Origin: Chaetoderma sp. LZ-2023a
Taxonomy: Eukaryota > Mollusca > Caudofoveata > Chaetodermatida > Chaetodermatidae
Length of the DNA stretch: 64,000 nt
Reading direction: 5' to 3'
NCBI GenBank assembly: GCA_034401795.1
Contig: CM067365.1
Span: 11,238,145 to 11,302,144 of the forward strand
Shown here in pieces: positions 11,423 through 22,739 of this stretch; position 1 is the first letter of the stretch; each line of letters begins with the position of its first letter. Made by a program: the position numbers and the translations under genes. The notes beneath the pieces are model-generated. The model was given only the letters and a program-made list of their open reading frames with translations. It searched no databases and had not been told where the DNA came from.

Positions 11423-11605
11423 CGGCTCCGCTATCCGCGACTCCACTAAAGGCGACTCCACTAAATGTGACTCCACTAGATGCGACACCACTAAACGCGA
11501 CTCCACTAAACACGACTCCACTAAACACGACTCCACTAAATGTGACTCCACTAGATGCGACACCACTAAACGCGAATCCACTAAACACGACTCCACTAAA
11601 CCTCA
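11423..11605. repeat. 15-bp minisatellite
   Basis: About 11-12 units of ACTCCACTAAACRCG with ordered variants (a block of TGTGACTCCACTAGATGCGA recurs). It sits at the point where a PAL-A element is interrupted. Confidence 0.85.
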
Positions 11606-11787
11606 CTGAATATACCCATTGCAAACCATGCCATGTTTGCTTGGCAATCCACACTATCCATGCCCTGACAGACGAGACATTGTACGCTTTTTGATCTTTA
11701 CTCAGTGCCCACAGACATGCACTTTTTATCAGGATGTGCAGTATATTCATGGAAATGATGCAGAACCAGAATTGTCAGTGGTTTGGG

Positions 11788-12030
11788 TCGTAACTCTTTA
11801 AGCCTTAGCTTTCTTCAACAGAATTTAAATTTTCTCAAATGAAATGTGAATTTGCAGACCAAGAGAAGGCTATTTTTGAAAATTGATCACTGGAATGACT
11901 AACTCTGCTATCGACCCAGCCATTTCTGAGGTAAATTTTCAAAAATACTCTTCTCCTGCTCTGTAAATTCACATTTCTCAAGACCAGAATCCGTTGTAAG
12001 GTGATATGAGTGTTAAAGCGTTAATAAAAG
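11788..12030. mobile_element. PAL-A foldback element copy (diverged)
   Basis: Contains TTTGAAAATTGATCACTGG, a degraded core ACTCTGCTATCGACCC and GGTAAATTTTCAAAAATAC, with GTTAAAGCGTTAA near the right end. Confidence 0.65.
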
Positions 12031-12204
12031 TACAAGCGATGGTATATAGCATAGCGAACACCTGTAGTGAGATCGACTATTCTTTGCGGGACTTCGTAAT
12101 AGGGCGAACAATATCAGAATGGCTGATATGCTACTTCCAATCAACATTTTTGCAACACATTGTTCAGGGCATTATCAGGTCAATATTAATGTTTGGAATA
12201 AAAC

Positions 12205-12362
12205 TGTGGTCGTCGTCCGCGTCGTCGTTGTCGTCCACGTCGTCGTCGTCGTCGTCGTCGTTGTTGTCGTCGTCGTCGTCGTCGTCGTAGTCTTCGTAGT
12301 CGTCGTAGTCGTCGTCGTTGATAATGTTGTTGTTGTTGTTGTTGTTGCTGTCGTTGGTAACG

Positions 12363-12403
<41 letters not shown>

Positions 12404-12689
12404 AATATTGTTGTTGTTGTTAACGTTGTTATTACCGTTGTTGTTGACGTTGTTAACGTTGTTGCCGTTGTTGACGTTGTTAACGTCGTCGTCGTCGTCG
12501 CCGTTGTTATTGTTGTTGTTGTTGTTGTTAACATTGTTGTTACCATTGTTGTTGTTGTTGTTGTTGTTGTTAACGTTGTTGTTAACGTTGTTGTTAACGT
12601 TGTTGTTAACGTTGTTGTTAACGTTGTTGTTGTTAACGTTGTTGTTGTTAACGTTGTTGTTGCTGTTGTTTTTGTTGTTGTTATTGCCG

Positions 12690-12723
<34 letters not shown>

Positions 12724-13138
12724 CAACGTTGTTGGTGTTGTTGATGATGATGTTGTTAACGTTTTTGTTGTCAACGTTTTTGTTGTTACCGGTGTTGTTG
12801 TTGTTAACGTTGTTGCTGTTAACGTTGTTGCTGTTAACATTGTTGTTGTTGTTACGGCTGTTGTTGTTGTTAACGCTGTTGTTGTTAAAGCTGATTGCCG
12901 TTAACGTTGTAGTTGCTAACGTTGTTGTTGCTGTTAACGTTGTTGTTAGCGCTGTTGTTGTTGTTGTTGTTGTTAACGCTGTTGTTAACGTTGTTTTTGC
13001 TAACGTTGTTTTTGCTAACGTTGTTTTTGCTAACGTTGTTTTTGCTAACGTTGTTGTTGTTGTTGTCGTCGTCGTCGTCGTCGTTGTTGTTGTCGTAGTT
13101 GTTGTTTTTGCTGCTGTTGCTGTTGTTGTTTTTGCTGC

Positions 13139-13178
<40 letters not shown>

Positions 13179-13185
13179 GCACATG
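12205..13185. repeat. About 1 kb (GTT)n/(GTC)n trinucleotide array with GTTAAC punctuation
   Basis: Starts with GTC-rich units, then GTT repeats regularly broken by TAAC so that GTTAAC (HpaI-type palindrome) recurs every 12-18 bp. GTTTTTGCTAAC units recur at 12,985-13,050. Long frames on either strand are pure homopolymeric translations and not genes. Confidence 0.95.
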
Positions 13186-13189
13186 GTGG

Positions 13190-13674
13190 CTAGGAAACTG
13201 CTTTAGGGGAATTCTGATTAATTTACAGAGATTAATTAGTAATTTATATTTTGTAGATGAGGAGAGCTTTAGAAACGTGTGGTAGTTTGGTCACATAAGG
13301 AAGTATACTTGTTTCATGAGCATTTCATTGAAAAACTCGAAGATGAAAATGTAGTGATATTCGCTATCTATGTTGTTGTGTGCAGATAAATTACATTCTC
13401 CTTCCTCTCTTGAAGTCCCGTTCCAGCGTCCTGCTTCTAGAGGTAATGTAATCAATGTCAATGTAATCCCGTTGTGGTCTGCTAACATAGCTCTATTACA
13501 AGCTGATTTTTCTATTCCATGAGTTTTGCGTTTTGGTGTTCCATTGCTGTTTACGCCGGTGTTTTAACAATTTGTATGTCTTATTCGCTTCCTTATTAAC
13601 AATTTGCGGTTTTTTGTATATTTTGTATATTTTGTATATTTTGTATATTCCATGCTAACCCTTAATATTGTCAA
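13190..13674. other. No gene recognised; short TTTTGTATAT tandem
   Basis: Four to five copies of a 10-bp unit TTTTGTATAT lie at about 13,610-13,652. Nothing else was assigned. Confidence 0.5.
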
Positions 13675-13832
13675 TAACTCAATGACGCAGAACAGAATCA
13701 AAGGCCTTGGCAAAATCCACATACATAATATCTATTGTGTCGTCACTGTCCAGCATTTGAGCCCATTCAGCTGGAACATTGATTAACTTAAACATAGTCG
13801 AGCGACCACTAATAATGCCATAGTGTCTATTC
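13675..13832 (-). pseudogene. LINE reverse transcriptase fragment (motif A)
   Basis: Minus-strand translation gives HYGIISGRSTMFKLINV followed by DIMYVDFAKAFDSVLRH, the typical GFxxGRS and DFxKAFDxV segments of CR1/Jockey-type RTs. About 50 codons survive, ending at a stop. The Asp of motif A is present, but the rest of the palm is absent. Confidence 0.75.
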
Positions 13833-13854
13833 GTTAATCTATAGAGATATATCA

Positions 13855-13970
13855 AAATATGTAAACCTGTCTTGCCACTATATAAATTGTATAATGTTCA
13901 TTTCCTCTGTATCACATGTATGATCTGGGAGTAATAAATCAATCTGAATCTGAATCTGTTACAAATCTAT
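13855..13970 (+). repeat. Probable LINE 3' end
   Basis: GGGAGTAATAAATCAATCTG followed by TGAATC repeats is the kind of A/T-rich terminus with a short tandem tail seen at CR1/L2-type 3' ends. It resembles the tails at about 45,060-45,088 and 46,210-46,240. Confidence 0.45.
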
Positions 13971-14094
13971 AAAATAAATGTCATACAGACTGTTAAATTA
14001 TCTCCGGTCAAATGAGTGATATGTTATAGCAAACGTGGACAGGTATGCACACAGAATGGTGGTATACGTATTAAACATATATGTAACCAATTTG

Positions 14095-14290
14095 TCCTGC
14101 AAATGGGCAATCATCAAGAGAATTGAAGAGATCCGACTTGTCCAACTTCGCCATGAAAGGGTTAATAAAGGCTCAGTTGCAACACATGTGTATTATTAAA
14201 ATTGACTATTTTTAAAATTTAGCGCTTCAATGACCGGTTTGGTAACCGAACCAGTAATTTCAGCTGTAAATTTTCAAAAATAGTTTTCTC
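14095..14290. mobile_element. PAL-A pieces
   Basis: A right-end piece (14,095-14,170, ending GAAAGGGTTAA) is followed by a core piece with CGGTTTGGTAACCGAACC and GTAAATTTTCAAAAATAG (14,222-14,285). It may be two adjacent partial copies. Confidence 0.6.
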
Positions 14291-14435
14291 GTGGGTTGCA
14301 CATGGAGATTTAATAATAAGACATCCCTCCAGACCGCTATTATGCGCCTATATACAATATTCATAAGGATAATCCTTTGTATAAGATATGCCTCGAACAG
14401 TAATTCACACCTACGTGTAGACTTATTCAAAGGAC

Positions 14436-14450
14436 CCCCCCCCCCCCCAG
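14436..14450. repeat. Poly-C run
   Basis: A mononucleotide run of C follows TTCAAAGGA. Confidence 0.9.
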
Positions 14451-14590
14451 AGCTAATAAGCACATATTGACCTAATTAGTCAGCAGCGAGGATGGGAAAA
14501 GATCGGGAGAATTAACTTGTCAGGAAAATTAATTATTTTATCTGAGGTTTATCATAGATAGTTTTCACATAGAAATGCATATTCTATATA

Positions 14591-16640
14591 TTTCTCGTGT
14601 ACACACCTTTACGATTTCCCAGGCGTGTGTACACGTCACCTAAGCATGTACACGTCACATAAGCGTGTACACGTCACATAAGCCTGTACACGTCACCTAA
14701 GCGTGTGCACGTCACCTAAGCGTGTACACATCAACTAAGCGTGTACACGTCACATAAGCGTCTGCACGTCACCTCAGCGTGTAAACGTCGCCTAAGCGTG
14801 TAGACGTCACCTAAGCGTATATACGTCACCTAAGCGTGCACACGTCACCAAACGGTGTACACGTCATTTAAGCGTATACACGTCACATAACCATGTACAC
14901 GTCGCCTAAGCGTGTACACGTCACCTAAGCGTGTACAGATCACCTAAGCGTGTACACGTCACATAAGCGTGTAGACGTCACATAAGCGTGTACACGTCAC
15001 ATAAGCGTCTACACGTCAACTAAGAGTGTACACGTCACCTAAGCGTGTGCACGTCACCTAAGCGTGTACACATCAACTAAGCGTGTACACGTCACATAAG
15101 GGTCTGCACGTCACCTCAGCGTGTAAACGTCGCCTAAGCGTGTAGACGTCACCTAAGCGTATATACGTCACCTAAGCGTGCACACGTCACCAAACGGTGT
15201 ACACGTCAGTTAAGCGTATACACGTCACATAACCATGTACACGTCGCCTAAGCGTGTACACGTCACCTAAGCGTGTACAGATCACCTAAGCGTGTACACG
15301 TCACATAAGCGTGTAGACGTCACATAAGCGTGTACACGTCACATAAGCGTCTACACGTCAACTAAGAGTGTACACGTCACCTAAGCGTGTAGACGTCACC
15401 TAAGCGCATATACTTCGCCTAAGCGTGTACACGTCACCTAAACGTGTACACGTCACATAAGCGTCTACACGTCACCTCGGCGTGTAAACGTTGCCTAAGC
15501 GTGTACACGTCACCCAAGCGTATATACGTCACCTAAGCGTGTACATGTCACCAAACGGTGTACACGTCACCTAAGCGTATACACGTCACATAACCATGTA
15601 CACGTCGCCTATATTTCTCGTGTACACACCTTTACGATTTCTCAGGCGTGTACAGGTCACCTAAGCATGTACACGTCACATAAGCGTGTAAACGTCACAT
15701 AAGCCTGTACACGTCATCTAAGCGTGTACACGCCACCTAAGCGTGTACACGTCACTTAAGCGTGTACACGTCACATAAGGGTGTACACGTCACAAAAGCG
15801 TCTCCACGTCACCTCAGCATGTAAACGTCGCCTAAGCGTGTAGACGTCACCTAAGCGCATATACTTCGCCTAAGCGTGTACACGTCACCAAACGGTGTAC
15901 ACGTCACCTAAGCGTGTACATATCACGTAAGCGTGTTACGTCATCTAAGCGTATACACGTCACCTAAGCATGTACACGGCACTTAAGCGTGTACACGTCA
16001 CCTAAGCGTATACACGTCACCTAAGCGTGTACACGTCACTTAAGCGTGTACACGTCACCTAGGCGTGTACAAGTCACCTAAGCGTGTACACGTTACCTAA
16101 GAGTGTACACGTCATCTAAGCGTGTACACGTCACCTAATCGTGTACACATCACGTAAGTGTGTCACGCCTAAGCGTTTAGACGTCACCTAAGCGCATATA
16201 CGTCACCTAAGCGTGTACACGTCACCAAACGGTGTACACGTCACCTAAGCGTGTACACATCACGTAAGCGTGTCACGTCATCTAAGCGTATACACGTCAC
16301 CTAAGCATGTACATGGCACTTAAGCGTGTACACGTCACCTAAGCGTATACACGTCACCTAGGCGTGTGCACGTCACTTAAGCGTGTACACGTCACCTAGG
16401 CGTGTACAAGTCACCTAAGCGTGGACACGTTACCTAAGAGTGTACACGTCATCTAAGCGTATACACGTCACCTAATCGTGTACACATCACGTAAGTGTGT
16501 CACGTCACCTAAGCATGTACACGTTACCTAAAAGTGTACACGTCATCTAAGCGTGTACACGTCATCTAAGAGTGTACACGTCATCTAAGCGTGTACACGT
16601 CATCTAAGCGTGTACACGTCACCTAAGCGTTACACGTGTT
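14591..16640. repeat. 19-bp satellite (GTACACGTCACCTAAGCGT) with 342-bp higher-order period
   Basis: More than 100 tandem units of 18-19 bp. The unit contains the palindrome GTGTACAC and the word ACGTCAC. Variant order repeats with a period of 342 bp (exactly 18 units): the block starting GCGTGTGCACGTCACC at 14,701 recurs at 15,043. A non-repeat leader, TTTCTCGTGTACACACC then TTTACGATTT, occurs at 14,591 and again inside the array at 15,614, showing a further duplication of about 1,023 bp. Later parts (16,100-16,640) are less regular. Confidence 0.95.
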
Positions 16641-16754
16641 CCAGTTCCTAGCCCTACATGTTCCCGTCCTACTATAACCAAAAGAGATGAGTTCACTTTT
16701 TAACTTAGAATTTCCGAATTTCAATTTGAAGAAATTTTGAATCTAATTTAATAT

Positions 16755-16920
16755 GAGAATGCTGCTGCAATTGACGATTACAGAGCCAGTCATTCCAGTG
16801 GTTAATTTTCAAAAATACGTTTCTCTTGACCTGCTAATAGACATGCCTCAAGACGACTGCAGAGTTGTTTTGGTCAGTTTGACCATTACAAGGTTAAGTT
16901 GACACAATAGGGGTTAACAC
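16755..16920. mobile_element. PAL-A partial copy
   Basis: Starts inside the core (ACAGAGCCAGTCATTCC) and continues with GGTTAATTTTCAAAAATACG and the right arm (CTTGACCTGC, CCTCAAGACGACTGCAGAG), ending near GTTTGACCATTACAAGG. Confidence 0.75.
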
Positions 16921-17329
16921 TCACATGTAACCGTCTGCGATATCGCTTACATGGAAAACTCGTCTCAAGGCCGAAATAGAGATCCGTTGAGCGGAGTTGA
17001 GCTAAGCTGACCCACGCGAAACCAAAGAATTAGTCTACATACTTTGCCAATTCTCTGTTCAAACATACACTGAGCTGTTCAGCGCAGCGCATGCGTGAAC
17101 AGACCTGCGCGAACCCTGCGCGAATTCTGATAAACTTTCACTCGAAACGTCATACTCTAGGTTAGTGGAATCTTAACTTTAGTGTAAGTACATATTTCCG
17201 AATTAAAAATAATTCAGACATTCACGTGAAAACAATCCTCTCAATATTCATCATCGCCTAACAGAATGGCTTTCGATCATAGCACACATGTGGAATAAAA
17301 CCGTCATTCTATTATCAGGCAATAGATGG
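16921..17329. other. No gene recognised
   Basis: Nothing was assigned. Confidence 0.4.
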
Positions 17330-17600
17330 ATGAATTTCTAGCTATGACCAGCCAATTTCTAGCTTAGCGCTTTCCACGTTTTGCCCTTGGTGGAATCGAC
17401 CAAACCCTGAAGTATACAGGTAAGCTGTTCAATATTCTGAAACTAATTTGACCGTGTTTCATACGACAGCAACAGCACCCAGTCAAATTAGTTTCATGGA
17501 ATTAAACAGAATGTTTATTTAATAGTATAGACATACAATTCGTACAATTGACTGATTAATCGATGTTCATGACGAAGATAGATAGTCATTCATTCCGCAT
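17330..17600. mobile_element. PAL-B foldback MITE copy
   Basis: Left module is degraded. The core is at about 17,430-17,495 (GAAACTAATTTGACC ... CAGTCAAATTAGTTTC), and the right module has AGACATACAATTCGTAC. The CRE-rich end is missing or diverged. Confidence 0.7.
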
Positions 17601-17604
17601 TTTG

Positions 17605-18995
17605 ATTGCTCTACTATACAAAAACAGACTAGCAGCACATATAAGAATAATTAACACAGACTCTGACTTCAGTCTTTCGATTTAAATTACCACGGACGTC
17701 TTGGGCCAAGACATACAATTTGGAATTTTCTATGTCCCTCCAGAAACCGCAGACGATTACTTTTTGATACGATTGAACAGGAAACCATCTCTTTAATAGA
17801 TGATGATGACACACCTGTAATCCTTATGGGGGATTTCTATGCCCATACGGGACACCTAGAAGACCTCCTAGAGGGAGACGACGAAAGCTTAGAAGTGAAA
17901 ATCATGGGAAATACCACTGCGCAACAAACCACCACGCCCGGAAGTAACATTGCACACGATAGGCATACAACTAGCTCAATACAGCATGGATAACGGAACA
18001 CACAGTTATGGATACAGGCTAATTGAAATGTGCAAAAATTTAAGCATAAATATAATAAACGGTAGGGCAGGAGCAGATAAAATGATTGGAAGGCTAACAT
18101 GCAAGCGTTGTTGACTATTGCGTAGCGTCTCCCTCGCTCTTTCCAGTTTTACATACTTTCGAAATACTGGGTTGTCATGAACTGCTGTCGGACATCCACA
18201 ATCCTGCAACTATTTCTATAACGCCAACAGTGAATTCGACTACACATAATAACTTGAATAACAAACCCGCGAACAATATGTATCAGCCAAAACCAAAATG
18301 GCAAGCAGATAGCGTCACTGTGTCCGGAAATATCTTAGATGAAGGCAAAGTCCAAAACATTATTCATCAACTAGACACGCTAGGTGAAAGTCCCGAAGCA
18401 TTTGACGAAACTATAAATAATATTACTGCGCAAATAAGCACCCTACTAACAAATGCAGGGAGATTGGCCGGATGCTTACAAGAGCGCAGTAAAAAGAAAA
18501 GCCCACGTGGACATAAACAGCCCTGGTTCAACGATGCCTGTAAATAAAGAGAAAAGAATTCTATAAACTTAAACGGCAATATTTAAATAATACACGTGAT
18601 GATAGCAAAGAGAACTTGTAAACTGCATGCAAAACATATAAAAATGATTGCGCAAACAATAGTCATTGTATTTTAAAAAGTTTACAAACAAATTACGAAC
18701 TATGAAAGGCCGTGCACTTAAGACCTTTTCGGAAAGCGATAAATATACGGAAAGAGGAAACAGATAAGAGTGCCTACATATCCCAGAAGAGAGGCTTGTA
18801 GACCATTTCCGAAAGCTAAACGAAGCCACAGCGACAATCAATCACAATGACTTTGGCTATGCTGCTACGGTAAACTGAAATAATGCTCTAAATTACCCCT
18901 TTTCTGCGGATGAAGTAATCGCTGCAATCAACAAACTAAAAAATAAAACATGCGGCACAAATCAAATAATTAACGAGTTCTTAAAATGCCAGGTC
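17605..18995 (+). pseudogene. LINE endonuclease-linker-RT start relic
   Basis: Frames on the plus strand give FYVPPETADDY, then ISLIDDDDTPVILMGDFYAH. The catalytic GDFNA loop here reads GDFYA, so the active-site Asn is replaced. NIINGRAGADK, VVDYCVASPS and ILGCHELLSD follow: this is the VxDYVxxS and SDxH end of an APE endonuclease, with several frameshifts. The longest intact piece (18,230-18,547) is the linker, with HKQPWFNDACK. RT begins as FSADEVIAAINKLKNK ... INEFLKC at 18,900-18,990 and then stops abruptly. The INEFLK motif matches INEYIK in the relic at 43.4 kb, suggesting the same LINE lineage. Non-functional. Confidence 0.75.
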
Positions 18996-20179
18996 ACATA
19001 CCTGGGTCACAAATAGGATCTATCCATTGTTTAGATGAGACATAGATGTCACATTTGTTCAATCAGTGGATGAGATTGCAGTTCCTTAACCATTTCCACT
19101 TTTCAGAATGTATACAGTTCTTTAACACCTCTGTTGTCAACGTAACCGTTTGTTGGTATGACCGGGTGAATATCTCTCCTGTTCCATGTTATAGTGATGA
19201 TGCCTAAAGCTGTTGCGCTATTATTTACCACCAGCAGATAATCCCTCCTGCCAATGTCAACAGAAATTGGTATATAGGTGGAACTGCTAATTCAGTAGTA
19301 AATGTAGCTACCTCTACTTTACTGTGTAGTTTCCAGCCGGTAATGAAAGGACCAATTAACACCTAAACACGCTACCAGCGCCAACGGGTGTATGTATATT
19401 AAGTCAAGCCTAATCCAAGCCTGGAGACAATGTTACTCATGTCACTAAAATGACACATGAATGCCAGTTGACAAACACAAGAACTGAAAAATGCCTAAGA
19501 ACTTATACGTTGCCAAATTCAAGCTGATTTACTACTTGTAAATTAAACTTGTAAATGCATGTATTTGGATGTCACAAACATGTCAAGCTGTGTCTAGCTG
19601 TTTGACAGCTTATGTTTGTTCTAAGGAAATAATTACCTCACATCTGTCACTATTAGAGCTGTTGCTATCACATTTTGAAAGCTGTTTATTTACCAACATT
19701 ATTCTATAAAACATGAACTGTTTCCTGTATGAGACAGTTAGCCGGTGGCCGTACATAGGCAATGCTAGACCGGGCCAGTCGTAGTTAATAACTCGACTAG
19801 TCAGATTTATAAGTGATTACTGAATATTTATATTGATTTGAAACTATATTAATTTTAAAGTTATCGAAATTGTAACTACTGGTCATCATAGAGCTATGAA
19901 AGTAAAAGTCTGAATAATTTAACAAAATGTCTTCAGTTGTCAGTTATTGACTAGTGCTTTAAGGAGTCTATATTTAAGCAACGAGCCGGCGTTGCCTGCC
20001 CGACAGTCTATTCAGTCCATCCATCAGTCTGTCTGTCCATCAGTGAACCAACCTGTCCTTGAGAAGCCTACCAGTCTATCTGTCCATCAATCAATCTAAC
20101 AGTCAATCTGTCTGTTAGGCAATCTGCCAATCCCGCGATCGTCGACAGAAAATTCATCCATCCATCAGAACCTCTTTTC
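18996..20179. other. No gene recognised; degenerate CAGTCTGTCTGTC repeats near right end
   Basis: About 1.2 kb without a recognisable feature. Degenerate tetranucleotide-like repeats (CAGTCYRTC words) lie at 19,990-20,125. Confidence 0.4.
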
Positions 20180-21545
20180 CCATAATGGTCAAACTGACCA
20201 AAACAACTTTGTAGTGATCTTGAGGCATGTCTATTAGCAGGTCAAGAGAAGAGCATTTTTTGAAAATTAACCACTGGAATGCCTAGCTCCGTAACCGAGC
20301 CAGTCATTCCAGTGGTAAATATTCAAAAATACTCTTCCCTTGATCTGCAAATGGATACTTGATAAGCCAAAGCTTGCATTTTCTTGAAAATCAACCACTG
20401 GAATGACTGGCTCGGTAACTGAACCAGTCATTCCAGTGGTAAATTTTCAAAAATACTCTTCTCTTGATCTGCAAATGGATACTTGATAAGCCAAAGCTTG
20501 CATTTTCTTGAAAATTAACCACTAGAATGACTGGCTCGGTGACTGAACCAGTCATTCCAGTGGTAAATTTTCAAAAATACTCTTCTTGATCTGCAAATGG
20601 ATACTTGATAAGCCAAAGCTTGCATTTTCTTGAAAATTAACCACTAGAATGACTGGCTCGGTAACTGAACCAGTCATTCCGGTGGTAAATTTTCAAAAAT
20701 ACTCTTCTCTTGATCTGCAAATGGATACTTGATAAGCCAAAGCTTGCATTTTCTTGAAAATTAACCACTAGAATGACTGGCTCGGTAACTGAACCAGTCA
20801 TTCCAGTGGTAAATTTTCAAAAATACTCTATTCTTGATCTGCAAATGGATACTTGATAAGCCAAAGCTTGCATTTTCTTGAAAATTAACCACTAGAATGA
20901 CTGGCTCGGTGACTGAACCTGTCATTCCAGTGGTAAATTTTCAAAAATACTCTTCTTGATCTGCAAATGGATACTTGATAAGCCAAAGCTTGCATTTTCT
21001 TGAAAATTAACCACTAGAATGACTGGCTCGGTAACTGAACCAGTCATTCCAGTGGTAAATTTTCAAAAATACTCTTCTCTTGATCTGCAAATGGATACTT
21101 GATAAGCCAAAGCTTGCATTTTCTTGAAAATTAACCACTAGAATGACTGGCTCGGTAACTGAACCAGTCATTCCGGTGGTAAATTTTCAAAAATACTCTT
21201 CTCTTGATCTGCAAATGGATACTTGATAAGCCAAAGCTTGCATTTTCTTGAAAATTAACCACTAGAATGACTGGCTCGGTAACTGAACCAGTCATTCCGG
21301 TGGTAAATTTTCAAAAATACTCTTCTCTTGATCTGCAAATGGATACTTGATAAGCCAAAGCTTGCATTTTCTTTGCCATTACCCTTTAATGGTCAAGCCG
21401 GTCAAAAATTTCAGAGGTAAATTTACAAAAAAATAGTCTTCTAATATTAAGATTTCTTGAAAAGTGCTGACCATTAAAATGCTTAATTGATACAGTTAAT
21501 ATTTTTAGCCCTTTGAGGAGCTGTTGAAGCAAAAGGGTTTTATGT
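20180..21545 (+). mobile_element. PAL-A element with core amplified to nine tandem units
   Basis: The left end (ATAATGGTCAAACTGACC) and right end (TTTGCCATTACCCTTTAATG through GCCCTTTGAGGAGCTGTTG) align with the single-copy element at 36,684-37,074. Between them the central palindrome plus flank is repeated nine times. Unit starts are 20,281, 20,405, 20,529, 20,651, 20,775, 20,899, 21,021, 21,145 and 21,269, so the period is 122 or 124 bp. Units 20,529-20,898 and 20,899-21,268 form a 370-bp three-unit higher order, shown by the shared GGTGACTGAACC variant in the first unit of each. Each unit carries its own near-perfect palindrome. Confidence 0.9.
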
Positions 21546-21734
21546 TTTCATTTGCATATCCTTATTATGTCTGAGGTCACATCACCAGCAAAGATAAGCC
21601 TCTATACTGGCATATTTCCCATGCTAAAATTCATTATATCTGCGATTAGATCTTATCAGGAGGAGTGTTTTTAAATCCATGACAGGAAATCAGAGATTAA
21701 GGAAATAAGCTTAATTTCTGTTAGTCGGATAAAG

Positions 21735-22230
21735 ACGCACACGCAGGCACGCACGCACGCGCACACATACACTCAGGCGCGCACACACACACTCACACGC
21801 GTGCAGACACTGACGCGCGCACACACTCAGGCACGCACACGCACCCACACGCAGGCACGCACACACGCGCGCACGCACGCACACACGCGCGCACGCACGC
21901 ACACACGCGCACACACACTCAGGCGCACTCACACGCGTGCACACACTCACGCGCGCACACACTCAGGCACGCACACGCACCCATACGCAGGCACGCACAC
22001 ACGCGCGCATACACTCAGGCACGCACACGCACCCACACGAGGGCACTCACACGCACACGCACACATGCGCACGTATGTATGTAGCTCCGTACACAACTAC
22101 GAACACACGCATGCATGCGCTCGCACAAACGTGTACACGCACACGCATGCACAGATAGACATGCACACACGCACACACGCACGCACGCACGCACGCACGC
22201 ACGCACACGCGCACGCACGCACGCGCCGCG
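21735..22230. repeat. Complex CA/CG-rich microsatellite
   Basis: CACACGCAGGCACGCA-type units with higher-order repetition, for example CACTCAGGCACGCACACGCA recurring at about 21,827, 21,960 and 22,015. HARTHTRA-type reading frames through it are artefacts. Confidence 0.9.
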
Positions 22231-22739
22231 ACGAGTGGAATGCACGCTTTGTCTGACTCACTAGCCGAGGGCTTTGCTATTTTCACAGTTAAAATGAAGA
22301 TAATTATCGAAGGCACATATTATCGTAAACACCATGCTATTACATAATAGATGCCTTGTCGAGACGGGATTATTTTCCCTTCTGCCAGAAGTCTTGTGAA
22401 AAGAGCGCTTTAGGAAATTATAATCTTGAGAAAAGAGGAAGCGTGGGCTTATAAAATGACAGGAACACTGAATCGTCAATCTAAAGCCAGTCAGGGAAAA
22501 AATATTAGCCAACGTTCCAAACTTATATATAAATACTAAGTATTAGAGTGGAGACTCCAGACCGGTCTAAGACTGAAAGGTAGCCTAGATATGAACTATT
22601 CACAGAAGATGTCCATTTCCCGGGGGCTCGCTGTGGCCTGAACAATTTTGTTGTCCACTTAGCCATAAAAGTACAAACATACCAAAGCATAATTCCAAAC
22701 AAAGAGCGTCAACATGGAAATTAGTTTAGCTCTCCCTTC
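22231..22739. other. No gene recognised
   Basis: Unassigned sequence between two tandem arrays. Confidence 0.4.

Noticed and set aside
12119..13193. Long Val/Leu/Thr/Asn-rich frames
   Set aside because: Translations of a GTT/GTC trinucleotide array; any frame is open.
14591..16640. CRISPR-like appearance (short regular repeats)
   Set aside because: Units are contiguous 19-mers without unique spacers, the context is eukaryotic, and no cas genes exist.
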